Shown here one piece after another: positions 1 through 9,570 of a stretch of DNA of 64,000 bases. The position numbers and the translations under genes are program-made. Below the pieces are notes generated by a model. That model was not told the origin of the DNA. It did no database searches and saw only the letters and a list, made by a program, of their open reading frames with translations. The stretch is from the NCBI GenBank assembly GCA_946122785.1, contig CAMGYJ010000002.1, positions 25,890,492-25,954,491 of the forward strand, written 5' to 3'. The stretch is from Linum tenue. Its lineage: Eukaryota > Streptophyta > Magnoliopsida > Malpighiales > Linaceae. Every line of letters starts with the position of its first letter. Position 1 is the first letter of the stretch.

Positions 1-992
1 GGGCGACTAACCTCCACCGGAGTAAACAGATTGAGGCCCTAACGAACCAAACCTCCACTACCGAATGGAATTCGGTACAGAATAGCGAATTGGCTCCTCG
101 ACTAAAGTCACCAATTCGCCACCTTCGATTAAGGATACTCTATCAACCTAGGCAGATATTCTCATTCTAGGTCAAAGCAGAAACAACAGGAATTTGATCA
201 GGATTCAAGTCATTCAATCATTCAAACCTCAATCGAATATAATCAATTCACAAACTCTGTACTTGGGTTCATACAATCATACCTAGCATACAAATCTAGG
301 GTTCCCCATATCTAGATGAATGGGGGAACTACTCCATAGAGAAAGAAGCAAAAGCAGATTCAGACGCGGAAATCATACTGTGAAGACGGATTTCTGCTCC
401 TGGACGTTTAATCGGCACTTCTCCAAGCTCAAGCCGGGCTCCAATGGCGATGAAGATCAAGCTATGGCACTTGGGAACTCTGGTTCGTCGCTGTCTCTCT
501 CCAGGAATCGATTTTTCTCTCAAAAACTCGGAACCCTTCAATGTTGGCCTTCTTCTTCCTTTTATCAGCTGCCAGATCGCGATACCCGGTCGGGTATTTC
601 GGATTTCGACCGGGTATATTCAAAACGCGCGTTTCATGCCAGGGGAAAATCCCCGGTCTCTTCCAATAATCCCCGACCGGGGATTTCTGCCCTTTTGCCC
701 GGGCCCCCCTCTGTTTCTCACGGGGCGCCCAAAGGAATAATACCCGACCATGGCCAGAAAATACCCGGTCGGGTATTTCTGCCTTTGGCTGGGTATTTTG
801 GTTCTCCATCCTCCTTCTTCCCAACTTCGCTCCTTTCGACCCAGAACTCGTTTCTCCGCCTCGATTCCAACGCCGGGTCCTGAAATATGACATAAACACA
901 CAACCTAGTGTGAAATCGGCTTAAAACACGAGATTCCACATCACAAACGGCTTCAGAATAGGGGTGAAACTATGTGCAATTATCGGTCTATC
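1..992 (-). mobile_element. Athila-like Ty3/gypsy LTR, cut by the left window edge
   Basis: Bases 1-992 run colinear with 58639-59838, the 3' LTR of the gag-bearing element near the right edge; both begin gggcgactaacctccaccgg at matching points. The similarity stops at 992 in ...ggtctatca, matching the ...cgagtcatca end of the other LTR, so on the minus strand this LTR starts with TGA. Homology is good except for a GC-rich block at 582-800 whose sequence differs completely. The open frames here (for example 320-883 plus) are not conserved in the other copy and are not genes. The bases right of 992 do not resemble the interior next to the other LTR, so this may be a solo LTR or a 5' LTR facing host DNA; the other end is outside the window. 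Confidence 0.8.
582..800. repeat. GC-rich palindromic repeat block inside the LTR
   Basis: Repeated units built on ACCCGGTCGGGTATTT and its near complement (atacccggtcgggtatttc, cgaccgggtatattc, ccccgaccggggatttctgc, atacccgaccatgg, atacccggtcgggtatttct). Each core is self-complementary or nearly so. The matching place of the LTR copy at 58282-59838 holds a different palindromic block. Confidence 0.75.
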
Positions 993-1268
993 ACCCACCA
1001 CCTCCTAGTTCAATATGAGTAAATTTCCAGAAAAGAGGGTATTCCTTTGCAATATTAGCTCAAACAGAACTCGAATAACCAGAGCTAATCTTAGCTGTTT
1101 GCCAATGGGGTAGGTTGTTCGGATACTTTATGTTGATCAATTCTCTCGACCAACTATTCTTCTCAACATCAAACTTCCAAAGCCACTTAAAAGAAGAGAA
1201 GAATTGAAACAAGCAAGATCACAAATGCCTAAGCCCCCTTTAGATTTAGGGGTCTTGCATAGGTCTCA

Positions 1269-1354
1269 TTTCACGAGAGGAGCTTTTCGGCAATTACTAG
1301 CAAATAAAATCCCTCTGAATAGCTTACATGTCCTCTATAAATAATGATATGAAC
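1269..1354. repeat. 86-bp direct repeat, copy 1 (copy 2 at 6866-6951)
   Basis: The stretch from tttcacgagaggagc to ataatgatatgaa recurs at 6866-6951 with about one mismatch, 5.6 kb away. Both copies run straight into a (TA)n tract that carries a different MITE in each case. This points to a local duplication of a segment that already held the microsatellite. Confidence 0.75.
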
Positions 1355-1370
1355 ATATATATATATATAT

Positions 1371-1784
1371 GGTGGCGTATTCGGCGCACCCACTTTTTTG
1401 GGTACACTCAGCGCACCCGCCTCATAATCATCATTCTGAGCATGCGATTCATGTCAAAATGGTATCAATTGTTGCTTATGATATTATGAACAATAAGCCC
1501 ATGAATTTGAAAAAAAAAATCATTTAAGATTTACTTTAATTTGAAGGATTTAGTATTTAGGGGTTTAGGGTTAGGGTTTAGGTTTACAGTTTTAGATTTT
1601 GCATTGGCATTCAAAATTGAAGGTTAAGGGGTTAGGGTAATAGATTGATTTGTTATGATTCTATGTCATATCATCATGTTAGATTGAGAGTACTAATTAA
1701 AGTTCAAAATTTGATGTATTATGGACACTTTTAGAAATGGGTACACTGAGTGCACCCATAAAAGTGAGTGCACCGAAGTAGCCA

Positions 1785-1786
<2 letters not shown>
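1371..1786. mobile_element. MITE set in a (TA)n microsatellite
   Basis: A 416-bp insertion lies between (TA)n tracts at 1355-1370 and 1787-1832. Its ends are inverted: ggtggcgtattcggcgcacc on the left, gtgcaccgaagtagccacc on the right, each with a nested gggtacactcagcgcaccc-type motif. No coding sequence. The target duplication cannot be measured inside TA repeats. 1553-1585 contains three to four degenerate TTTAGGG units. Confidence 0.6.
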
Positions 1787-1832
<46 letters not shown>

Positions 1833-1835
<3 letters not shown>

Positions 1836-2000
1836 GGTCATACTGGTGTACGTCAGGCGTATAGTATACGCCAGATGCCTGACACTGTTGATCTAATCTG
1901 ACGGTCATTAGTAATAATGATTTAATTAATTATTAATTAACAAATATAATTACTAACAACACCCATTACTATTTTATACGCGCATTATAGCTCCCAAACT
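1833..2000. mobile_element. Single terminus related to the TIR element at 7548-14070
   Basis: Just after the (TA)n tract the sequence resembles the left terminus at 7548-7710: tgttgatctaatct, an AT-rich stretch of taattaattattaat type, acaattactaac and a gcgcattatag motif in the same order. I did not find a matching inverted end, so this is a relic or a one-ended remnant. Confidence 0.4.
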
Positions 2001-2454
2001 TTTTTTTAGAACTTTGTGTACTTTTGGTACCCTACTTTCTTCGAACTTCAGTTCCAACACTCAAATATTATACATTGTTTAGAATTTTGTTTCAATCGTT
2101 CTCGAAGCTGATCGACGATGATAAAAAAATCAAACTAACCATGCGACTTCTTCTTTTTCCTTTCCCTTTCTTCCTCTCGTCTCATTTTTCCCAGAATCAC
2201 AAATCAAAAATCCAATTGCGCAACTATGAATTCCATCAATATCACTGTTAACCTTGATTGAGAAAGTTAAACAGCATCTAGCATGCCAATCCCATTTGCC
2301 AATACTTAACCAGAAAGAGCAAGAAGAATAACACATACTCCAGAACCACACAACACAACAGGAACAAGATAAACGAAACATCCAATTGGGTGGTAAGCCT
2401 CAATCTTTTCTCTTTCTTTCTCCCAATTCGTAGAGGTAGAGATAGATAGATTTA

Positions 2455-2852
2455 AACTTTTTCTCACATAGCCATGGAAGGAGAAGGTTCGCTGGAGTTT
2501 CAGGAGTGGGAGGTTCATTCCGACGTCTGAGGCTGTTGTGGTTAGGTCCCCTGTATTGGAGGAGAATCGGAGGAGTTTCGAGGAAATCGAGGTTGATTCC
2601 GCTGGCTGATCAGGTTGGATTACGTCTCTATTGGAAAAGATAGGATGTTAGATTTACACTTTTTCTCACATAGCCATGGAAGGAGAAGGTTCGCTGGAGT
2701 TTCAGGAGTGGGAGGTTCATTCCGACGCCGAGGCTGTTGTGGTTAGGTCCCCTGTATTGGAGGAGAATCGGAGGAGTTTCAAGGAGATCGAGGTGGATAC
2801 CGCTGGCTTATCAGGTTGGATTACTTCTGTATTAGAAAAGATAGGATGTTTG
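2455..2852 (+). repeat. About 200-bp tandem duplication of a pseudogene exon
   Basis: Two copies, roughly 2455-2650 and 2657-2852, begin with ttttctcacatagccatgg. The ATGs are at 2474 and 2676, 202 bp apart. Copy 1 has gacgtctgaggc where copy 2 has gacgccgaggc, which breaks the frame of copy 1. Confidence 0.8.
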
Positions 2853-3106
2853 ATAAGTCTGTCGTTGCTTGAGCTGGTGAGTTAGAGAGCTCTGTTGAGT
2901 CTGATAATCCGAGTTTGATCGATCCTGCTATTGACAATCAGTTCAGAGGCAAAAAATTAAGTTGGATTCTGCTCTGATCCTGCTAGTGATCGGTCGGATG
3001 ACTAAAAGTTCTTGACTGTGATGTTAGAAATGACAGGATCCGCTCAGTATCATCATGCTTCTCATACTGCTGAAAGTCTATTAACAGCCACTCAGTTGTT
3101 TCATTC

Positions 3107-3222
3107 ATTTTACCTTGGTGCAGCCGGTGCAAGGGGCATCACATTGGACCCAAATAAGGTTGCTACCAGTGTTGATATCTAGCTCGAAGGCCTTTGGTGG
3201 ATTGCCTATGTTTATCGAGATC
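3107..3222 (-). pseudogene. Captured exon of a plant aspartic protease (A1 family)
   Basis: On the minus strand the translation ISINIGNPPKAFELDINTGS continues as NLIWVQCDAPCTGCTK and meets a GT splice donor (aag then gtaaaa). This is the N-terminal active-site exon of the nepenthesin/Asp-protease-like family, whose usual motif is DIDTGSDLTWVQCDAPC. Here the catalytic DTG reads NTG, so the residue that defines the family is lost. The exon lies antisense within the plus-strand pseudogene, with no other protease exon nearby, so it is a stray captured or recombined piece. Confidence 0.75.
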
Positions 3223-3358
3223 ATGGTGAGGAAGGAGAAGAAGTTGTTCATTGCTTTCACTTGGCTGGTGGTGGTGCTTATTGTGGCCGCCATTGGTGTT
3301 AATGCTGTGCCTGCCACTCGCCAACAGAGCTTCGAGCATCTGGTTCAACCCCAAGCAG
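3223..3358 (+). pseudogene. Possible captured signal-peptide exon
   Basis: An open stretch starting MVRKEKKLFIAFTWLVVVLI, then VAAIGVNAVPA, looks like a signal peptide with a positive n-region, hydrophobic core and small residues at a cleavage site. It ends at ccaagcag followed by gtataa, a plausible donor. It abuts the antisense aspartic-protease exon head to head. I do not recognise the parent gene; it could be chance. Confidence 0.35.
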
Positions 3359-3359
3359 G

Positions 3360-3486
3360 TATAAAATAAGCTCACAACTTGGTTTCATTGTCTCTTTGTA
3401 GTTAGAGGACCATATTCATATACATAGCATGACCACCATTTGTGTATAAAATAAGCTCACAACTTGGTTTCATTGTCTCTTTGTTG
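3360..3486. repeat. 42-bp direct repeat, two copies
   Basis: The block from gtataaaataagctcacaac to cattgtctctttgt occurs at about 3360-3402 and again at 3444-3486, 84 bp apart. Confidence 0.85.
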
Positions 3487-4199
3487 AAGGTTGCCGCTGC
3501 TGCAATTTTGTTGGGAGGGTCCCCAATCTCAGATGTGGGGGAGTTTGCTGCGTGGATGGCTGTTGCTAAATTATGGTGGTGATGAGTGAATTATGAATAT
3601 CATGATATGATGCCTGCAGGTGGTGGCTTTGTGATAAACCGAATAAATAAAATTTTATGGATTTTCCCTCGAAATGGTATCTCGACTGACTGACTAATGT
3701 ATCAATATACAAGATCACGTCGTGATTTCAGTTACTTTATGGAATGGAGTTTGAGCAGCTGGTGAGCGATCTTTTGAGCTGCGAGGCGAAGTGTGAATCA
3801 GGTTTAGAGGAGAATGTGAAGAGTCGCCAACTGGGTTTTGAAGAAATTGAGCAGAAGGTAGGGAATGAGAAAGATATGACCAAGTTCTGGTCTGGTTCTG
3901 TTGGTGATGGTTTGGTTTTGGGTTCTGGAGGTTATGAGTGACGAAGCCACTCGTGGTGGGAATGCTCCGTGGAGGAGAACTCGCGTCTTGTTGAAACTGG
4001 GGACGGGAAATCGAATGGTGGTGATGAGGGGAAGAAGCAGCGAGTGGTCTCGTGAAAAGTTCCCTTTGAGTTGTTGAAGTTCTGTGTTTTCAAAGTTAGC
4101 CCGTGTAGACTTTCGCAATGGCTGCAGCTGTAATGGGATTTGTCATCTTTGGTCGGAAGTTATATAAGATGAAGCGTAAGGCGGGTTGCAAATTTAACA

Positions 4200-4560
4200 T
4201 CTCACGATCTTAAATAGACAACGTACATAACATTATGGAGAATTCAGTATAGCATTAGATCGTAGAAAGGCAAAATCCACCATTGTGCATGGAACAACTA
4301 AGTTTGTTTTTAAGGTGCTAATAAGGGGCCTGGTGTGAAGTTGGAGGTGAAGTGATATCTAAAATACTTGGAATTTTTAAAGGCGAACTGTTAATTTCGA
4401 TTTCAGTCCATGTGTGGGCAAAGTAAATGAACACAACAAACCTAAGGTGATGTCTGGGCTGAAGTTCAATTCATGAGAAAAACTTATCCATCCCGTGGAA
4501 AAAGTTAAATATAAAATAACACAAATTCAACCTCTAATTGTAAGGTATGAAAAGCATTCA
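4200..4560. other. No gene seen
   Basis: AT-rich sequence after the pseudogene; no open frame or repeat that I can support. Confidence 0.5.
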
Positions 4561-6575
4561 ACATGGACCAATCCTTGTCGTTGAACATGGCCACAACATC
4601 CTTTTCTGTCACATCTCCCGGTTAAGCTGGTGACTTCCTTTCTTGCAGCGCTTAGGTTCTTGATCACATTCTAGGCCCCCCTCTGGCTGCTTGTTTCTCT
4701 AACTGTGAAATCTTGATAGGTCCTACGACGGGAAATATTAGGAGGAATGATAGACAACACAACATGAATATAGAAGATTCAAAGATGAGAACCTAGAAAC
4801 CTTCATTGCAGCTACGAAACCTGTGTTTATGGTCCTTTTTTTTTTGCGCACTCCATACACGCATTACTAATCCTAATAGAAAACACATAATTAGAACTAA
4901 TGAAATAGAAACTCCAAGTAATAAGATAGGAGAACTTAACCACATAGTTGTCAAAAGTCATAAACCGACACATGTTTACAGAAATGGAGCAGCAGCTTGC
5001 ACTCTATATATGTGTACTAACACTGAGAATTACAACTACATACTGTTCAAATAATCGACCATAAAGGACTTCTAAGGTTCTCACACACTAAAGATCCCAA
5101 ATGTGAACGAACACTGGCCAGAAACATCAATCACAGTATAAGCTATTAAATTCAAGATGGTATGCAAGAAATTGATCAGGTCGATCAACCATTCTGCATA
5201 AAACTTGCTCAACTCCCATATATATATATTCACAGAACCAAAATTGCATAATTGAAACTGGCTCTCCCTGAGGCTAAAAAACAGGAAAAATATATTAGAT
5301 TCTGGTAGCTCAGTCTGTTACAGACCAACCGAACCATGGATAGGTAGAATATTTTGAGAGACGAAACTCACCTAGATAGGCCATCCTCGAGCATCGGCCC
5401 CTCCTCCGACGATTTGTTGTTGGACACACGGTTTCTGTTGGAAGGAGGAGTTTTGCTACTTGCATTAGTAGCATCTCTATTATGGTGTTGCATATGGCTA
5501 CCTGACAAATTCGCCATGGACGACCGTGAACAAAAGCAACAAACTCATAATCTCAATATGGACCTAACAATATAGTTAACAAAAATGCGAAGAAAGGGAA
5601 GTAAAAGTAAAACATAATGCTCGTCACATTGAGCTAGGTGAATGGAGAGAAGAGCAAAGGGAAGGAAAACCGCACTATCGATAGCAGCCTTCTCATCATC
5701 GTAACCTTCCACACTGGAGCTGCTGGAGTTGTACCTCAAACAGATAAATTAAATCATTAAATCATAAGAACAATTTGAGGTTCAATGTTACTCAAATGCA
5801 ACAATTCCTAATTATCCCCTATTCCCCGCCTGTGGAAGAAAATAACTATACAAAACCATACTTGTGCAACTGTTAGACGTACACCAAACCTTGAGGAATT
5901 GAAAACAGAGATCTAGCACAATTCTCGCCTCCAAGCAACATATAGATTTACAGCTTTACATCCTACCCATTCGCAGTGACCAGTCCATATCACTCAGTAT
6001 TAGTTCTAAGTATTTATAAATTTACAGCTTAATATAGATTTACAGCTTTACATCCTAATCATGAATGCAAGAACCAGCTAACAAAAAGAGGCAACAACAT
6101 TGAACCAATTAATCATTTCGATCCAAGAGCTGACACGCTTACAAAGACTCAAAGGGTGCTACAACGGGAAAATTGAAGCTATAATTTCCCTCGTTATCAG
6201 GCAGTGAATATGACCATTTCCCTGATAATTGCAACATATGCAAAAGATGGTACAATTAATTGCAACAAGAATGTGATTTGATGACAAAAAATGGCATGCA
6301 AGTAAAGGCAACTGGTAAAACATTTCACATTATTGGGTCCTTGGTTATGGCATCAACATTTCACAATTAACAAAGGCATCATATACAATTTACGAATTCA
6401 TGAGAAGCAAATCAACACTAACATTGCAACTTAACCACAGAGTACTAATGAAAATGAAGAAAATTAAAAACTAAAAAGGAAACTTTCCTGGAAATTGAGA
6501 CAAAATAGCAGAGGCTGCAAGTGCTCTCCCGTTGTGATTCTCCTCCGACATGTTGTCATCACTGGCTCACATACC
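4560..6575 (-). pseudogene. Unrecognised exon series, gene or gene remnant
   Basis: Several minus-strand stretches look like exons of one plant gene. About 6497-6575 gives DDNMSEENHNGRALAASAIL then SQFPG. About 5665-5730 gives YNSSSSSVEGYDDEKAAIDS. The one at 5372-5517 starts MANLSGSHMQHHNRDATNAS, ends GPMLEDGLS and is followed by a good donor (gtgagt). About 4570-4620 gives VTEKDVVAMFNDKDWSMLNA. Composition is Ser/Asn-rich and polar, no catalytic motif is visible, and I do not recognise the family. I could not join the pieces in phase into one reading frame, so whether it is active is open. Confidence 0.35.
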
Positions 6576-6865
6576 AGAAGCAATAAAATTAGACTTAGCA
6601 ATAAGCAAGAGCATATAGAGGCAACAGATCTGGAAAGTGAAACTAAAGTAGTACACAAGGTACATAGAATTGTCAAAGCAAGAAACGAAAACACAATAAT
6701 GATTTGAGTACACAAGAGGAAAAATACAAATTGAATACCAACTAAGAGTACAAAAGTAGACAAACCAAGAATACCCAAATCCTAATTTTCGAAAAAGAAC
6801 CCATTTGGTTTCTGACTGCTCAAGTAAGAGGAAAATAATGCGAAGTTGGGTAAGAACCCATTTGG

Positions 6866-6946
6866 TTTCACGAGAGGAGCTTTTCGGCAATTACTAGCAA
6901 ATAAAATCCCTCTGAATAGCTTCCATGTCCTCTATAAATAATGATA

Positions 6947-6951
<5 letters not shown>
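6866..6951. repeat. 86-bp direct repeat, copy 2
   Basis: Copy of 1269-1354, again followed directly by (TA)n (about 6952-6999). Confidence 0.75.
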
Positions 6952-6999
<48 letters not shown>

Positions 7000-7001
<2 letters not shown>

Positions 7002-7376
7002 GCGTACGCTAACCTAGCGTACGCCCCATTGAGTTTTGCTATATAGATCATGAATTAATCGGAGTTTGGGGCATGATACTATACCCTAACCTCTAATGGG
7101 TGAACCTCTGTCCCTAATTTTCTAACCCAAACCATGACATTCGTTTAATCTTAAAATGAAAACCAATGAAAATTTCGATGAATCAGAATCGTTGATTTTC
7201 ATTTTTAAGATTAAACGAATCTCGTGCTTTGGGTTAGTGAATTGGGGACTGGGATTCATCCATTAGGGGTTAGGGTATAGTATCATGTCCCAAACTCCGA
7301 TTAATTCTTTGTCTAAATAGCAAAACTCAATGGGCCGTACGGTAGGCTAGCGTACGCCCGGACGTACGCTAGCCTT

Positions 7377-7380
<4 letters not shown>
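7000..7380. mobile_element. Foldback MITE inserted in (TA)n
   Basis: Almost the whole 381 bp is one inverted repeat: the left arm (about 7000-7170, gggcgtacgctaacctagcg, ...ccctaacctctaatgg) is complementary to the right arm (about 7198-7370), with a short loop around 7170-7198. It lies between (TA)n tracts at 6952-6999 and 7381-7432. No coding capacity. Confidence 0.75.
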
Positions 7381-7431
<51 letters not shown>

Positions 7432-7432
7432 G

Positions 7433-7547
7433 TATTATGTCCGAAAGATCAGTCAATTCATGGTCTGAATAGCGTTTTCATACTCAGGGTATGTGGTACC
7501 CATGGATTTCACCATGGGTACCATAGAACTCCCCATATATATATATA
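7433..7547. mobile_element. Remnant of a third TA-flanked MITE
   Basis: A short piece with a hairpin (ggtacccatgg then ccatgggtacc) between two TA tracts. Its length and ends suggest a deleted MITE; only one terminus is visible. Confidence 0.35.
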
Positions 7548-8349
7548 CGACTCGTATGCTCCAGACGCATAGCATACTCCAATCTTTTGCATCGTTGATT
7601 TAATCTAACGATTATCATTAATTATAATAAATTTATTTAATAATTAATAAGTACAATTACTAACGGCACCTTTTTAATAATATGCGTGCATTGTAATCAC
7701 CCAACAATTTTTTCATTACATATTATGTGATCATACCTTATTTATTTTAATAATACTTTTAAGCACCCAAGATTTATATAATTGATTAAATAAAACTAAA
7801 ACCTAATCGTTGCGTTGGTATGCCATCGTGATCATCATACAAACCCAAACCCCCCATTACACTATCATCATAGGAAGTTCCCTTCCTCAACAACTTCATC
7901 AACAACTTCATCAAAGCCCATGAACATAGGAAGCCACTTCCCCCAACGCCTACATCATCAAAACCCAAAATTCAGCTGTGATATTTTTGAGATAGTATAG
8001 CGTTGTTGCTCGCCCGTCCACCATCACAGACTCCGGCTCGTTGTTGGTTCGATAATATAATAATCGGTTTTGCTCTGCTGCTGCTGGTTATCTGCCGTGG
8101 ATTCGTCGGAATTCGAGGGCTTTCCTGCGTTTCTTCTTCTTCTTCCCCTTCAACATCTCTATTGAATAATGAACGCAGACTTGTCCCTCCTCTCTCCCAT
8201 TGAAATCCACCGGAACTAATTTCAATTCAGTTTTCAAATCAACTTCATTATCAGCCTAACCAATGCACCCCTTCTCTATCACTCCCCTCCCCCTATTCCG
8301 CCATTGCCAAACAAAATTAGAACGACAATGAATTCGATACTCTGGTTTT

Positions 8350-8635
8350 TGTAGAGATCCCTTAATTATAATTAGTTATCTTTAATTACTTTGGGGACCA
8401 CTTTGTTATTTGTCCCTTGCTCCGTGTGTATTGTGGAGAGGAGCTAGGGTTAGTTTGTTCTATTAATGCTTCTCGGCAGCCTCTGTAGCCGATCAAGCAA
8501 AGTAAGACACACATATTAGTTTTTCTCCGAGAGCTTCTAGCTCTCCGTGGATTAGTCCCGTTCACATTGAACGGGGATACCACGTCATTCTGGTGTTCTG
8601 CGTCTTTTACTTTCCGCGCTCTATCGAATTTTACA
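8350..8635 (+). repeat. 5' LTR of copia 1 with two adjacent RNA hairpins
   Basis: 286 bp. Hairpin 1 is 8529-8545 (GAGAGCT, loop TCT, AGCTCTC). Hairpin 2 is 8546-8584, with outer pair CGTGG/CCACG and inner stem CCCGTTCA/TGAACGGG. The same two hairpins occur in copia 2. Confidence 0.9.
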
Positions 8636-8673
8636 TGGTATCAGAGCTGGTCTGAGTAAAGGGATCAGCAATC

Positions 8674-9570
8674 ATGTCTTCTGACGATGAAAGTTCGGGA
8701 AAGAACTCGTCGTTCAAGGTTCTACAGGGCAGCGCTCACGTGTTGCCACCTCATCTTGTGTTGCATCAATCCGATAACCCCAGTAATCTGTTTGTGGGGG
8801 AGCTTCTTAACGACGTTAATTATGGTGAATGGATCGTCGACATCACCGATTCTCTTATTGCAAAGAACAAACTTTGTTTTGTTGATGGGACTCTTCCGGA
8901 TCCTCAGACTGCCGCGGAGAAGGAAGCATGGAGGCAGTGTAACGCCATGGTGAAGGGTTGGCTCAAAACCTCTATGACTAAAGAGGTCAGGAGCAGCGTC
9001 CGATTCGCGGCTACAGCGCGCGAAATTTGGATTGACCTGCAGTCCCGCTTCGGTCAAGGAAGTGTTTCGCGTTTATATGATCTTAAACGCAAAATCAATG
9101 GGCTTCAACAAGAGAAGTCCTCTGTCTCGGCATTCTACACTAAATTGCGTGGATATTGGGACGAGAAGGAGTCGTTCACGCCGTCTCTTGAATGCACGTG
9201 CACAGGCTTCCATTGTGACGTGAAAAGGAGGCATCGCGAGGTACGTGAAAGTGAGAGCCTATTCTATTTTTTGATGGGTTTGGATGATGTTTTTAGCACA
9301 GTCAAGTCCCAGATCCTAGCTATGAGGCCAGTTCCGAGTATTGCGGAGGCTTACCAGATGGTAATCAACGACGAGCAACAAAGGCAGATTGCACAGAGTC
9401 GTCGTCCTCGGCCAGAAGCGGCGGCCTTTCAAACTCATGGGGAGCATCGTTTGGATCGCCCTCCCAGTCGTGTTGATCGTGATGACAACGACAAACCCTG
9501 CTGCTCTCATTGTAATCGACTCGGCCACCTAAAGGAAACTTGTTACAAGCTCATCGGGTTTCTGAATTGA
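8674..9570 (+). pseudogene. gag: Copia 1 gag, ended early by a nonsense codon
   Basis: 298 codons. The N-terminal part (around FVGELLNDVNYGEWIVDITD) matches the gag-polypeptide family of copia elements that forms virus-like particles. The end carries a CCHC zinc knuckle, CCSHCNRLGHLKETC, for nucleic-acid binding. It shares its reading frame with the pol frame below: the TGA at 9568-9570 falls where the related element 2 has a Trp codon (YPDWW region), so gag and pol were one open frame and a TGG-to-TGA change is the simplest explanation. Confidence 0.85.

Larger units (their letters stand above)
2455..4190 (+). pseudogene. Pseudogene of a plant membrane-anchored protein of unknown function
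   Basis: Fragments of one plus-strand protein can be followed through stops and frameshifts. The N-terminal exon (2676-2885) starts MEGEGSLEFQEWEVHSDAEA; acidic pieces follow at 3744-3940 (MEFEQLVSDLLSCEAK); the end at about 4068-4190 reads VPFELLKFCVFKVSP and, one frame over, MAAAVMGFVIFGRKLYKMKR, a transmembrane helix followed by a basic stop-transfer patch. I associate this ending with an uncharacterised dicot single-pass membrane family but cannot name it securely. The first exon is duplicated in tandem; foreign exons interrupt at 3107-3358; the tail needs a frameshift and meets stops. Non-functional in this form. Confidence 0.55.

Noticed and set aside
320..883. Open frame of 187 codons in the first LTR
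   Set aside because: It lies in an LTR and runs through the variable palindromic block; the second LTR copy does not conserve the protein, and no domain is visible.
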